64,000 nt of DNA, taken from positions 24,687-88,686 of the forward strand of contig JBHENC010000014.1 in the NCBI GenBank assembly GCA_046262295.1, read 5' to 3'. Both the position numbers and the translations under genes were made by a program. The notes beneath the pieces were generated by a model. The model saw nothing but the letters and a program-made list of their open reading frames with translations, was not told where the DNA came from and did no database searches. The stretch comes from JBHENC01 sp046262295 (GTDB lineage Bacteria > Acidobacteriota > Blastocatellia > Pyrinomonadales > Pyrinomonadaceae). Positions 36,124-45,791 of this stretch are shown in pieces (within the stretch, counting starts at the first letter, position 1; the number at the start of each line of letters is the position of its first letter).

Positions 36124-36694
36124 TTTCGTAGATGACAAAACGTGCGGCTCGCAGAACCGCAAGGGATTCAATACCCAACCGCAACTTCGACAAAACACTT
36201 CCCGCATCCGACCCGCACGCATGAGCGCACGCGGACGAAGACGGGAGAAAAGCAGAACCCGAAGCGATTTGACCGGCTCAATATATCACACTGCTACGGC
36301 GCAGCCGGAAGAGCGTATGTTGCGCCCGGTGCAACTCTGATTTGCGCGGTAGTGAAACCGTTAAGGCCGAATAATAGCACGAATTATAAGGCGGGCTATG
36401 ATGAAAGCTCCAGTCAGCGATGTCCGTCAAAGCGGCGAATTCTGTTTCGGGAAGGCTGTTTTGATTATTGAAGGAAGGGTGCTGAAGATAAGAACCGCTC
36501 TAAAAAATAAGCGGGCGGGGGTCTCCCACAACCCCCACCCTAAGGCCACGTGTCCTCACCCCACGCGACCACTTCGCTCACCGGGGAGGCGAGCGCAAAG
36601 CAATTATGCACCAATCAACTCAAAGTTTCAACCGCTTTATGTACATAAAGATTTATGCGGCGTTAAAGACTGCTCCGCCATATAATTCCGGCGT
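36124..36694. other. Intergenic gap
   Basis: About 570 bases with no supported gene. I looked for a second ydaO motif upstream of the transporter and did not find its core. A small hairpin GGGGGT/ACCCCC at 36517-36536 is present. The region around 36540-36600 looks like scrambled GC-rich sequence, possibly decayed. Confidence 0.5.
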
Positions 36695-38752
36695 TCACGA
36701 CTGCCCGAAACGCTGCCTGTATTCGGCGGATGTGATGAATGCCCTAACCATCGCGCGGTAGTTATTCGGCACGCGATTATTGAGCACATCGAGCCAGAAG
36801 TTATAGCCGCCCGCATCCGGGTCTCTGCGCAAATATCCGAAATACTGCATTAACACAAACGCACGGTTATACTCCGCCTGCTGAAACGCCGCCTCTTCCA
36901 CCACCTGCCGGACAGCTACGCCTCTCCCGCTCTGCTGCAACGTATTGAGATATGCCGTGCGATTGGCGCGCAGATCAACACCGCTGGTGGTTAGAATCGT
37001 GCCGAGCAACTTGTCTATAAACTCGCCCGGCTGCAAAGTTGCGGGATATAAGCGCAGGAATTCCGCACGCTGCACGAAGTTGTTCGCATACGTCGTTTTG
37101 CTCGCATCCAATCCGCTGCCACCGACAACCTGCCGTCTATCGGGCAAAAACTCTCCGAAACTCGGCTGCCTGTTCAGCGTTCCCTTGTAGATGCGGTAAA
37201 CGTAGCTGCCCGACTGCTGAAACTCCTGCTCGATAAAGAAGGCCGCCGACACCGAGACACGACGATCATCTATACACTGCGCGTCTGTGCCGCAGGCCGT
37301 AATCAAGGATGTCCAGTAGCTCAAGCCGCCCGCATCGGGTTCACGCTCGAGAAAGTCTCTGTACTGCTCTGTGACGAAAAAGGTCGTATCGTCAATCCCA
37401 TTAACGAGCGTCAGTTCCGGCGCGGGATCAACGGTCAACGCGCCTGCGACATAGGCGATCTCGCCTGTGCCCGATTGCAGTCGGATGCTGTATTCACCGG
37501 CGGCGGCGCTTTCCGCAACACTCACATTGAAGCTGATAATCGGGTACGGCGTGCCGAAGCTTGTGCCGTATTGCCTGAGTGTTGACGGATCAACCGAAAC
37601 GAAACCGGACGTGACGCTGATGCCGGATGCGGGAACTTGATCCACGCCCTCGCCGCCGACAAAGACCATATAAGTGCGGCTCGGCGCGATGGGAACGGCG
37701 ATAGTTGAGAGCTGCGAATTGATGCCAAAAATACGCGGGTTGAGTCCGGGCGTAGTCGTCGAGACAGCGATGTTGAAATTGGTCGTTGCGCCCGTTGTGA
37801 CGCTGATATTGCTCGACGCCTCGAGTGTGCGAAACTGCGGCTGCGCGAGTCCCAGCCCGGCGTAACCGCCGCTCTGCGAAGAGATTTCAGAAGCCGGAAT
37901 CGGATCGTTCAAATACTCTGTGACGAGGCGATAGTTTCCCTGCGGAAGATTATCAATGCGATACGCTCCGTTGGATAAGCTCAGATTGCTCGCGGCAATT
38001 CGCCCTGTGTTGATGTCTTCCGCCCAGACGTGCGCGCCGAAGACAGCGGAGCCGCCCGCAAAAGCGACCGTGCCCGCGATTGAACCGCCCGAACGCGGGC
38101 CATAGATGGCGCGTATGCCTGCACGGTCATCGTAAGAAAGCGAGCGCGCCGTCAGTGCCGGAAGATTATAAATGCCGTTTGCGCCCTGTCGCGGCTGCAT
38201 CGTTGCGCCCACCACAGCGGAATGTTCGAGACCCAGAAAATGGCCGAACTCGTGCACGAAGGTTGACTCAAGATCGTAGGTGCCGGACGTGCCGTCGGTG
38301 GAGAATTGCAGACACGGATTGATGGCGATGTCTGCTTCGGTGATGTTGCCGTTATCCGGGTTGAAGAAGACGCGCGTGCGTCCTGTGATAACCGTCGAAC
38401 TACCGCACGGAGGAAAGAGGCTCGAAGAGTTATCGGTGACGGTAATCAAATTAACGCCATCGGCTCCGACCGACGTGGCACTCGAAGATGTCTCTGCGAA
38501 ACGTATGTTGGAGGCGGCAGACCAGCGCGCCATTGCGCGGCGGGCGGCTCCAACCACGTCGCTGCCCGGCTTGATGTTGCCCGGCGGAGAAGAAAGCGAT
38601 GGCGACAAGGCGACGGTAATCGTCGTGGTCGGCCACTTAATCTGTACGTTACCCGATGAGTTTGTAAATTGTAGCGTGTAAGCGTGTGCCGGTATAACCG
38701 CGCTAAAAATTAGCACGGCGGTCAGAAGCAGAGCGGTAAAGCGATGGTACAT
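36695..38752 (-). CDS. Secreted matrixin-type metalloprotease with DUF4214 domain
   Basis: A 685-residue exported protease. Signal peptide (ALLLTAVLIFSAVIPAHA), then a matrixin catalytic domain with the zinc motif HEFGHFLGLEHS near residue 166 and a downstream Met (GATMQPRQG) serving as Met-turn. A carboxypeptidase-regulatory-like beta-sandwich follows (GSIAGTVAFAGGSAVFGAHVW), then beta-rich modules, and about 180 C-terminal residues of DUF4214 type (QYFGYLRREPDAGGYNFWL and an earlier REPDAGGLSYWTSL). DUF4214 is common at the C-terminus of surface proteins in this group and may aid anchoring or secretion. Confidence 0.88.
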   Translation of the reverse strand: MYHRFTALLLTAVLIFSAVIPAHAYTLQFTNSSGNVQIKWPTTTITVALSPSLSSPPGNIKPGSDVVGAARRAMARWSAASNIRFAETSSSATSVGADGVNLITVTDNSSSLFPPCGSSTVITGRTRVFFNPDNGNITEADIAINPCLQFSTDGTSGTYDLESTFVHEFGHFLGLEHSAVVGATMQPRQGANGIYNLPALTARSLSYDDRAGIRAIYGPRSGGSIAGTVAFAGGSAVFGAHVWAEDINTGRIAASNLSLSNGAYRIDNLPQGNYRLVTEYLNDPIPASEISSQSGGYAGLGLAQPQFRTLEASSNISVTTGATTNFNIAVSTTTPGLNPRIFGINSQLSTIAVPIAPSRTYMVFVGGEGVDQVPASGISVTSGFVSVDPSTLRQYGTSFGTPYPIISFNVSVAESAAAGEYSIRLQSGTGEIAYVAGALTVDPAPELTLVNGIDDTTFFVTEQYRDFLEREPDAGGLSYWTSLITACGTDAQCIDDRRVSVSAAFFIEQEFQQSGSYVYRIYKGTLNRQPSFGEFLPDRRQVVGGSGLDASKTTYANNFVQRAEFLRLYPATLQPGEFIDKLLGTILTTSGVDLRANRTAYLNTLQQSGRGVAVRQVVEEAAFQQAEYNRAFVLMQYFGYLRRDPDAGGYNFWLDVLNNRVPNNYRAMVRAFITSAEYRQRFGQS

Positions 38753-39400
38753 AAAATCCCCGGTTGGTGAATTAAAGCCGATTACGAAAAGTCTTAACGG
38801 GCTGCGTTATAGAATTTTCAAGAAATGGCGCAAGCTCGTTAGCAGTTACATTTAAGCAAGGAGAGGGCAATCGTATGATTTATTGCAAACTGTGCGTTTT
38901 TCTCAACTTACGTCGTGAATTTCAGCAAACTCGCACGATACGGAAAACACACAGTTTGCCGGTTCTCTTTAGAAAAAAGTAGGCCGCACTCCCGAAGAAA
39001 TGCGACAAACAACTTTAAACCAGAAGGCACTAATAAATCAATAGGCCGAAGCTCAAGCTCGCTTAAACTCCCAACCTCGAATGAGCATTCGGCTCGCGCC
39101 ATTGAGCGGCGTGAGACGCGCGCGAAGTGTGCGGCTTCCCTGTGGCAACTTTGTCTTAACCGCATAAACGCCACACTAAATTCCAAAAAAGCTTTCCCTC
39201 ATCAAGCAAAAGACGGTGCAAATTCGGGATACGCGCCCGGCAACAGCATGGCACGCGCGTTGCTGCCGCTGCGATCAGTAATAAGCGAGCGTCGCGTGTT
39301 TGTCAGTGAAATCGAAAGCAGCGCCGGTCTCGTTTTAAGGCCAAATAACATTAATATATCGCGTCGCGCAAGCGGCGCGCACAAAAGAGGAGAATCGCCA
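38753..39400. other. Intergenic gap with long inverted repeat
   Basis: Nearly 650 bases between divergent genes. A plus-strand frame is open from 38915 but only its last 95 codons look real (gene from 39401). The inverted repeat at 38885-38959 is listed separately. The leader just before 39401 has AGAGGAG as ribosome site. Confidence 0.5.
38885..38959. repeat. 75-bp nested inverted repeat
   Basis: Outer arms GCAAACTGTG and CACAGTTTGC match perfectly; inside them GTTTTTC pairs with GGAAAAC with one wobble, and TCGTG with CACGA closes an inner stem. The whole folds into one long interrupted hairpin. Function unknown: structured leader, small RNA or mobile remnant. Confidence 0.5.
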
Positions 39401-39685
39401 GTGAAAAACCGATTTGGAATTGTTCTAACCATGATCTTCGTTCTGTGCTTCGGCAGCATCGTCTTCGCGCAGAACTCCAACATGAGCAACAGCAGTACCA
39501 CAACTTCCACGACCACCACCGAAACATCTTCAGGCACAATGAAGAAACGTCATCGCCACCGTCGCGCGCGCCATCATCGTCGCGGCCATCGCCACAGCAA
39601 GAAGGGCGGCAGCATGGGCGGCAATATGAGCGGCGGCAACATGAGCAACGGTAATATGAGCAATGGCAATATGTCGAACCGCTAA
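39401..39685 (+). CDS. Small exported His/Arg-rich protein with NMS repeats
   Basis: A 94-residue protein from GTG 39401, preceded by AGGAG at good spacing. Signal peptide (FGIVLTMIFVLCFGSIVFA) with cleavage before QNSN, a Ser/Thr-rich spacer, a strongly basic block (KKRHRHRRARHHRRGHRHSKK) and a C-terminal tandem repeat of GGNMS/NGNMS units, five in all. The His and Met runs could bind metal such as copper, or the basic block could bind polyanions; neither is shown. Confidence 0.75.
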   Translation: MKNRFGIVLTMIFVLCFGSIVFAQNSNMSNSSTTTSTTTTETSSGTMKKRHRHRRARHHRRGHRHSKKGGSMGGNMSGGNMSNGNMSNGNMSNR

Positions 39686-39989
39686 TCGGGCGGCGCGATT
39701 GCTACGATCACGCGCCGGGGCGTTGCTCCTCGGTTTAGACAATTGAATCTTTCGCTTTGCGCTGCTGTGCGCCGGTATTGACGGGCGCGCGTGGCAGTTT
39801 CAAGCGAATAACTCGAGCCGCTTGTTTTTGAAAGCACCTACTCGAGGTACAAGGGAAAGGGTTGCGGCTATTTTGAGAAGGTAGGCGCTTCCCTTTCCTC
39901 TTTTTCTTTTAATGGGCGATAATTAAAGCTGATGTTAATTGCGACGAATACAGTCGGATGGTAAGGTGTCTGCATTCTAAGCAAACGCG
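39686..39989. other. Intergenic gap holding a terminator
   Basis: No gene. Contains the plus-strand terminator at 39854-39912 for the gene above. Confidence 0.6.
39854..39912 (+). terminator. Intrinsic terminator
   Basis: Stem GGAAAGGG / CCCTTTCC with a 29-base loop, followed by TCTTTTTCTTTT on the plus strand. Lies 170 bases past the stop at 39685. Confidence 0.65.
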
Positions 39990-40550
39990 ATGAACGCAAA
40001 CGACAACACAAACTTAAAAGCCGGAGCAGCATCTTTGTCGCACCGCACCGCGTGTGGCATATCGCTGTTAATCTGCGGCCTCTTGATGCTCTCCGGCTGC
40101 ACGTCGCGCCCTATCGAAGAAACTGTCACGACCTCCGCGAGCCGTTCGGCGGCGATTGCGGCTAATAGCGTCCAGCCTGTTGCCGTCAGACCGCATTTAC
40201 CTGTGCGCGACGCTGACCTCGAAGCGGCGGGCGACCGTATTGCCGAAGCGATTACGCATCTTGACAGGCGACGGCGCGGCGGACATGAAGCCGCGTTGCG
40301 CGCACTCGGACAGGCGGAAGCGGCAATGAACCGCGCGCTTCGCGCCAAGCAACGCGACGAACGCGCGAGCCGTGCGCTGCACGCCGCCATACGTGATATT
40401 GAAACAGCGCAACGCGCCGTTCAGCACGGCGCATCGGATACCACTGCCGCCAAACAACTCGTCGCCCTTAACAATGAACTGGACGATCTGGCAATGCAGC
40501 CACCGCCACAAACAGACGCGGCGTCCGACGATCAAACGCAACTGCCGTAA
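39990..40550 (+). CDS. Lipoprotein of unknown function
   Basis: A 186-residue protein whose hydrophobic segment ends in the lipobox LMLSGC near residue 37, so it is probably lipid-modified and exported. The mature part (about 70-165) is Ala/Arg/Glu-rich and predicted helical or coiled coil, with a Gln/Pro-rich tail. The signal sits rather deep, and a start further in cannot be excluded. No family recognised. Convergent with the NtrC-type regulator. Confidence 0.65.
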   Translation: MNANDNTNLKAGAASLSHRTACGISLLICGLLMLSGCTSRPIEETVTTSASRSAAIAANSVQPVAVRPHLPVRDADLEAAGDRIAEAITHLDRRRRGGHEAALRALGQAEAAMNRALRAKQRDERASRALHAAIRDIETAQRAVQHGASDTTAAKQLVALNNELDDLAMQPPPQTDAASDDQTQLP

Positions 40551-40614
40551 AAAGTTTTCAGCCATAAGCATCGCCTCATATAGCGCTGCTACTACCTTTA
40601 AGTCTCTGCGCCCG

Positions 40615-42012
40615 TCAATCTTCCAGCTTGATGCCGAAACGCTCGGCCATGCGATACAAAGTGCGGCGATCTATCCGCAGCACTTCGGCGGCGCGCGTGC
40701 GATTGCCGCCGACAGCGTCGAGAACATAAATTAGATAGCGGCGCTCAAGTTCATCGAGCGGAACCAACTCGTCAGCGCGAACGGCGTCGAACGGTGCAAG
40801 CGAAGTCGGCGAAGCGACGAACGGCGCGCGGAGTCCTAATGCCTGCACTTTCGCGGGCAATTCCTCGACGGCGATTTCCGTCCCGCGCGCACGCAACGCC
40901 GCATATTCGACGGTGTTCTCAAGCTCACGTACGTTGCCAGGCCAATCGTAAGCCACCAGACAGGCGAGCGCCGCTGCGGATAAACGCAGGCGACGTTTTG
41001 TGTGGTGATAAGCCACGCGCAGAAAACGCTCTGCGAGAAGCGGAATATCGTTGCGCCTTTCGCGTAGCGGCGGCACAATCAGCGTGACAACACTCAAACG
41101 ATAAAAGAGGTCAACGCGAAATCGTCCCGCTTCGACTTCCGCTTCTAAATCCCGATTCGTCGCGGCGATCACGCGCGCGTTGACGCGCACGGTACGCGCC
41201 GCGCCGACTCTGCGTATCTCGCCTTCCTGCAACGCGCGCAAAAGCTTGACCTGCATGGCCTGGCTCGTCTCGCCGATCTCATCCAGAAAGAGCGTGCCGC
41301 CTTCAGACTCTTCCCACAAACCTTTGCGATCTGCGTGCGCACCCGTGAAAGAGCCGCGCACGTGCCCGAACAATTCCGCTTCAAGTAAAGTTTCGGTGAG
41401 CGCGCCGCAGTTAATCGCCACGAAGGGCGCAGCAGCGCGCGGACTGATGCGATGAATGGCGCGTGCGACGAGTTCTTTGCCCGTTCCTGATTCGCCGACA
41501 ATCAAAGCGGTCGAGTGCGACGGCGCAACATACGCGATCTCTTTGTAAAGTTCGATCATCGCGGGCGTGCGCCCGACCAGCCCCGCGTCTTCGTAATGCG
41601 CCGAGAGGTTTTCAGTAGAACTATTCGGCTCCTCGCCGCCCGTCTCGTTGGCGCTCGCTTTTTGGTCTAAAGCGCGGCGGGCGGCGGCCACCACCTCTTC
41701 GACCTTGAACGGCTTCGAGATAAAGTCCCACGCGCCTTCTCTGGACGATTCGACGGCGGCTTCGAGCGTGCCGAAGCCGGTCACGAGAATCACCGGGCAT
41801 TCGTCGCGCAGACGGCGCAAGATATCTAGGCCACTCTTTTCAGCTTCCAAGTTGACATCGCTGACCACAAGATCGAACTTTTCATGCGCGGCAGCATCGA
41901 GCGCGGCGGCGGGCGTTTGCGCCGTCTGCGCGCTCCAACCCTGCGCGGCAAATATTTCACGCAGCAACTCGCATGAAGCTCCGTCGTCGTCCACTACCAG
42001 GATGCGTTTCAT
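40615..42012 (-). CDS. Sigma54-dependent response regulator (NtrC family)
   Basis: A 465-residue transcription activator. Receiver domain with the phospho-acceptor Asp in LVVSDVNLE near residue 53; AAA+ domain with Walker A GESGTGKELVARAIH, the sigma54-contact loop GSFTGAHADRKG (GSFTGA instead of GAFTGA), and Walker B GGTLFLDEIGE; C-terminal Fis-type helix-turn-helix (NRTRAAEVLRIDRRTLYRMAERFG). Phosphorylation would let it open sigma54 promoters. The partner kinase gene lies 21 bases upstream on the same strand. Confidence 0.95.
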   Translation of the reverse strand: MKRILVVDDDGASCELLREIFAAQGWSAQTAQTPAAALDAAAHEKFDLVVSDVNLEAEKSGLDILRRLRDECPVILVTGFGTLEAAVESSREGAWDFISKPFKVEEVVAAARRALDQKASANETGGEEPNSSTENLSAHYEDAGLVGRTPAMIELYKEIAYVAPSHSTALIVGESGTGKELVARAIHRISPRAAAPFVAINCGALTETLLEAELFGHVRGSFTGAHADRKGLWEESEGGTLFLDEIGETSQAMQVKLLRALQEGEIRRVGAARTVRVNARVIAATNRDLEAEVEAGRFRVDLFYRLSVVTLIVPPLRERRNDIPLLAERFLRVAYHHTKRRLRLSAAALACLVAYDWPGNVRELENTVEYAALRARGTEIAVEELPAKVQALGLRAPFVASPTSLAPFDAVRADELVPLDELERRYLIYVLDAVGGNRTRAAEVLRIDRRTLYRMAERFGIKLED

Positions 42013-42033
42013 AAAAGAAGAAGGTGCGGACTT

Positions 42034-43734
42034 TTACCGGGCTGCCGCGTGAAGCGCTGCCCTTGTTTGATCCGCTGGCGTGGAATCATCAATTTCGATG
42101 GCCGGAAATTTAAGGCGAAAGCGTGCGCCGCAATCTTTTTCGCTCAAGACTTCGATTTCGCCGCCGTGTTCGCGCAATACCTGTCGAACGACGAATAGCC
42201 CTAACCCCGTGCCGTGACCTTTCGGCTTAGTCGTATAAAAGGGATCGAAGATTTGCCCACGCACGTCGTTCCCCATGCCACAGCCCGTATCCGCGAACTC
42301 CACGAAAACGCCGCCATCTACCTGCGCTTGATTATTCGACAAGTTTGAGGAAACGACGCTTTTCTCTTTTTCGTCGGCGAATTGCCGTGCCACGCCTCCG
42401 CTGACCAGCAAGCGCCCGCCTTCCGGCATCGCATCCAGCGCGTTGTTGATTAAATTAATAAAGACTTGTTGCAAACGATCCGCATCGCCTTTAATAAAAG
42501 GCAAGCGTGGGTCTAGGTGCGTCGTATCGAGCTGGACGTTGCGCGATTCGAGCGCGGGCGCGGTGGTTTCAAACGTGCGAAGCAGCAGCGCATAAAGGTC
42601 TACGGGCACAAGTGCGACGGCTTCGGGGCGCGTTCGATCAAGCATCCTTCTGACAATCCGTTCGATGCGTTCGATCTGCGCGCTGATGGTTTCCAGACGC
42701 GATTCGGCGCGCGAATCCGTCTGCAACTGCGCGCGCAACAGTTGCACGTGGCCGCTAATCAGATTGAGCGGTGTGCCGACTTCATGAGCGAATTGCGCGG
42801 CGGTCTGCCCGGCGGCGGCGAGGCGTTCAAGCGCCGTCAGGCGGCGCGTGGTCTGCCATAATTCGCGGTTGATCTCTTCGAGTTGAGTGTTACGCTGGGC
42901 GAGCGCGTAGGTCGCTTCGTGGACGCGCTCCTGCAACACTTCGGCGCGTGCTTCGCGTTCGGCGGTCATCAAACGGATTCGCTCGATCATGCGATTAAAA
43001 CCGCGCGACAAAAGTCCTATCTCATCGGGCGGGCGCAAAGGTGCTTGCGCGTTCAAGTCGCCCGCCTCGGCGCGCGACATAGCAAACAGCAGACGCTCAA
43101 TCGGATGATAGACAATCCGGCGAAACAACACATAAGTGGCGAGCGTGGTAATGAAAATGGCGGCAAGCGCCATCCAGATGGCAGTGCGCTCAAATCGTCT
43201 GCCGATCAAAGGCGCATCGTCAAGCCGTTCGACGAGTTCGACCGCGCCGCTGAAACGCCTCTCTTCGCCGTCGATACGCGATTGCGCGGTCGTTTCGGTG
43301 ATCGGCGCAAACACACGGTAGAGCGATGCCCCGGCGTTCTGCGGCAGCGATTTCACGTCGCTTGAATCAAGCCCGACACGTAGCGCGTCTTTTGTTTTTT
43401 CCGGGAACTCTTCGGCGGGCGCGCTTCCGGCGGCCTCCGCCGCCACTTTGTAGACGCCGCCGACGCGCTCCCACACGCGCACGGCGACGATGTCCGGGTG
43501 CGCGCCACGCATAATGGTCGCAGACTGTGCCAACGTCTGCGGATCACGCGGCGTCGGCAAATGATCGAGCTGGTCTGCGAAATTTATCGCCAGCAGTTCG
43601 GCACGGTCGCGTTGCTCTTTGTCAACGTAATCGGCCACGCGAATGCTGACGAGCGCGAGCGTTGCGGCGAGCACCATAATCGTGATCGCCGAAGCCAGCA
43701 CGGTTGTCTTTATATGTAAATTGAGAAAACGCAT
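42034..43734 (-). CDS. Membrane sensor histidine kinase, partner of NtrC-type regulator
   Basis: A 566-residue kinase. Two membrane helices (near 8-30 and 186-207) enclose a periplasmic sensor of about 155 residues with no recognised ligand site. A HAMP domain (RRIVYHPIERLLFAMSRAEAGDL) leads into a coiled coil, then HisKA with AQFAHEVGTPLNLISGH and an HATPase_c domain (NLINNALDAMPEGG, DTGCGM, GHGTGLGLF). First gene of the pair, with the response regulator next. Confidence 0.94.
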   Translation of the reverse strand: MRFLNLHIKTTVLASAITIMVLAATLALVSIRVADYVDKEQRDRAELLAINFADQLDHLPTPRDPQTLAQSATIMRGAHPDIVAVRVWERVGGVYKVAAEAAGSAPAEEFPEKTKDALRVGLDSSDVKSLPQNAGASLYRVFAPITETTAQSRIDGEERRFSGAVELVERLDDAPLIGRRFERTAIWMALAAIFITTLATYVLFRRIVYHPIERLLFAMSRAEAGDLNAQAPLRPPDEIGLLSRGFNRMIERIRLMTAEREARAEVLQERVHEATYALAQRNTQLEEINRELWQTTRRLTALERLAAAGQTAAQFAHEVGTPLNLISGHVQLLRAQLQTDSRAESRLETISAQIERIERIVRRMLDRTRPEAVALVPVDLYALLLRTFETTAPALESRNVQLDTTHLDPRLPFIKGDADRLQQVFINLINNALDAMPEGGRLLVSGGVARQFADEKEKSVVSSNLSNNQAQVDGGVFVEFADTGCGMGNDVRGQIFDPFYTTKPKGHGTGLGLFVVRQVLREHGGEIEVLSEKDCGARFRLKFPAIEIDDSTPADQTRAALHAAAR

Positions 43735-43847
43735 AAACGCAAAAGGCGGCGCTAAGCGTAAGAAAGAAACGCGGTCAAGGGAGATATAAATCGCCGGGCG
43801 AAGTCTCGACAGATCGCCGCCTCAAGCGTGCCGCGCAGGCGTCGCCC

Positions 43848-44195
43848 TTACCGTCGTTTGGCGTTTCTTGCACGCGAACCGGAGGAAGATTTGGCGGCGG
43901 AGGTCATCGCGGGCGATGCGGAACGGCCGGACAAATTATCGCCAAGCGCGGCTGAATCATCGGCGGGATATGGCGCAACCTCTGCGGCGGCGGGGCTGCG
44001 TGTGCCGTCCAAATCCGCCAGCGCGACGACAATCAGCAACACCGTCACGGCAAGCGTCCCCAACACATACAGCAGCGCGACCTGCTCCCATACGAGCAGC
44101 GCGATAATAACTGCCGCACACGCGGCGATCCATGCGAAACTCGTCCACCGTCGCTTACGACGATTCCCCGTCGCGGTCATTGCTCTTGCGCTCAT
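43848..44195 (-). CDS. Small two-helix membrane protein
   Basis: A 115-residue protein with a basic N-terminus (RRKRRW) and two adjacent helices (FAWIAACAAVIIALLVWEQVA and LLYVLGTLAVTVLLIVVALA), then a Ser/Ala-rich tail ending in basic residues. GGAG lies at usable distance from ATG 44195; GTG 44198 and ATG 44180 are alternatives. Not recognised. Confidence 0.6.
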   Translation of the reverse strand: MSARAMTATGNRRKRRWTSFAWIAACAAVIIALLVWEQVALLYVLGTLAVTVLLIVVALADLDGTRSPAAAEVAPYPADDSAALGDNLSGRSASPAMTSAAKSSSGSRARNAKRR

Positions 44196-44280
44196 CACTC
44201 GTTTCTCCGATGTCAGTAAAGTGCCGCTACTTTATCACAAGGCAAGCGCAACCCGCACATCGCGTTCGTTATTTGCGCTC

Positions 44281-44316
44281 AAAATAATAAGAGGTTGGCC
44301 CCGCGACCAACCTCAT
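44281..44316 (-). terminator. Intrinsic terminator after polysaccharide export gene
   Basis: Stem GAGGTTGG/CCAACCTC with an 8-base loop, followed in the leftward transcript by UUAUUAUUUU. Starts about 22 bases past the stop codon of the gene ending at 44338. Confidence 0.8.
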
Positions 44317-44337
44317 ACCTACGGTCTTCTTCAATTT

Positions 44338-45420
44338 TTAGTAAATCACGCGATAAGGCAAACTGCCGGCAACTCCGCTGATTGTCGACGGGCCGATATT
44401 AAAAAGCGACTGCCCAACCGTTTGGGTGAAGCGTTTGCGGCTAAAGATGCCGGCCTCTTTGACTTCGATGATATCGTAAGCCTGCAAAAGTATATCCTCT
44501 TTTTTCTGCTTCTTAATCGCATCGTAATCCACTTTGATTACTTCCTGCGTAATCGAACCGGGTTTAGAGCGATAGATGTACACTTCATTCTTGGACTCTT
44601 TCCGCACGCCGCCCACCTGCGCGAGCGCGCGCCCGAGCGTTAGATTCTCGCGTAGATAAAGTCCCTGCGGTGAAACCACGCTGCCCGTGATGTAAACCGG
44701 CTCCGAGATGGTGGCCGTCACGATGTCGCCGGGACGAACTACCGGATTGGACTCCAACTTACCGGCAAGGATGTCCGCGATCTTATAAACTTTGAAAGGA
44801 ATAGTGCCTTTTTCGTCGGCTAAAGGCTCGGCCGGTTCTCCGGGTTCCGGGCATAGTTCCGGTTCAGTGTGGAGAATCTGAATTGTTCCGTTAGCGCGCT
44901 CGTTCACGCCACCCGCTAAGGTCAGCAGTTCGCTCAAACGCACGCGGCGCTGCATCTGTACGCGCTGTGGCACGTTCACTGCGCCGAAGACGGTTGCTGG
45001 AACATGGCTGTTACGCCCCACCACGCGCACGCTAATCTGCGGGCTGCGCAGATACTGCGAGTACGCCGCGATGATATCCTTTTGAATCTCTTTTTCAGTG
45101 CGGCATTGCGCGCGAATCGGCGTTTCGATAAACGGCAGCGACGAAATATTGCCGTCGGTGTCAATGTCGCCCGACCAATTCATTTCGGGTTGTCCGAAGA
45201 CCCTTACATCGAGAACGTCGCCAGGGCCAAGCGTGTACTTTTTAATTCCCTGTGTATCCAGAGAAGAAGCAGCAGCAGAGGCGTCGCCCGGAGCGGGTGC
45301 GAATGAAGCGGCTTGAGGTGGTGGCGGCTGCGCCTGACTCTGTTCTTGAGCGTAAGCCAGTGGAGACACGGCGGCGGCGCAAAGCAAAGCGCAAATAAAG
45401 AACGGTGTCGTGAGCTTCAT
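44338..45420 (-). CDS. Polysaccharide export protein (Wza-like)
   Basis: A 360-residue exported protein with a signal peptide (FFICALLCAAAVSPLAYA). The poly-export domain opens with YTLGPGDVLDVRVFGQPEMN and is followed by two SLBB beta-grasp segments (TVFGAVNVPQRVQMQRRVRLSELLTLAGGV and VYITGSVVSPQGLYLRENLTLGRALAQVGGV). Family proteins form the outer-membrane channel for capsule or exopolysaccharide. No lipobox Cys is seen at the cleavage site, unlike E. coli Wza. No other capsule genes are adjacent, and a good terminator follows. Confidence 0.9.
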   Translation of the reverse strand: MKLTTPFFICALLCAAAVSPLAYAQEQSQAQPPPPQAASFAPAPGDASAAASSLDTQGIKKYTLGPGDVLDVRVFGQPEMNWSGDIDTDGNISSLPFIETPIRAQCRTEKEIQKDIIAAYSQYLRSPQISVRVVGRNSHVPATVFGAVNVPQRVQMQRRVRLSELLTLAGGVNERANGTIQILHTEPELCPEPGEPAEPLADEKGTIPFKVYKIADILAGKLESNPVVRPGDIVTATISEPVYITGSVVSPQGLYLRENLTLGRALAQVGGVRKESKNEVYIYRSKPGSITQEVIKVDYDAIKKQKKEDILLQAYDIIEVKEAGIFSRKRFTQTVGQSLFNIGPSTISGVAGSLPYRVIY

Positions 45421-45584
45421 AATTAAATCTCCAAGCTATTCGGGTGGTTCAAAGGCGGAAGAATCCAGAACTGAAAGAGCACCTGTCAGAGATGATCGGA
45501 ATCCGCAAAAGGCTGCCTGCAAAGGTCAGCGCAAATAAACTAAAGTGAGTTTCGAGTCGGGTTTTGGTTTCCTATATTTCCGCG

Positions 45585-45773
45585 TCAAACTGTTTTTTTC
45601 CGGCGGCCACCGTGTTTCGGCACCGTACCCGGAACAGCGAATCCCCTGAAAAGCAAGTTGCAATGATCGCACAGAAGATTATAAATGCCAAATATGCGCA
45701 GTATCAAGGGTGTCGGTGTATAGCCGCGCCGGATGCGGCGGCTACGGCATTTCGGGCAACGCTGGCTAATCAT
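45585..45773 (-). CDS. Small zinc-ribbon protein
   Basis: A 62-residue protein with CPKC near the start and CDHC near residue 35, and a run RRGYTPTPLILRIFGIYNLLCDHCNLLFRGF that looks conserved. Two CxxC pairs should bind one zinc. Function unknown. Lies 18 bases downstream of the next gene on the same strand. Confidence 0.7.
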   Translation of the reverse strand: MISQRCPKCRSRRIRRGYTPTPLILRIFGIYNLLCDHCNLLFRGFAVPGTVPKHGGRRKKTV

Positions 45774-45791
45774 TTATCTTTTCTCTCCATC

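Noticed and set aside
36124..36400. Second ydaO riboswitch upstream of the transporter at 34150-36123
   Set aside because: The leader lacks the conserved GGGGGAACC, GGTTAAT and CCCGTCAGCTAACC pieces seen at 33881-34050.
38915..39400. N-terminal 162 codons of the plus-strand frame ending at 39685
   Set aside because: Not protein-like and places the signal peptide in mid-chain; GTG 39401 with AGGAG is the real start.
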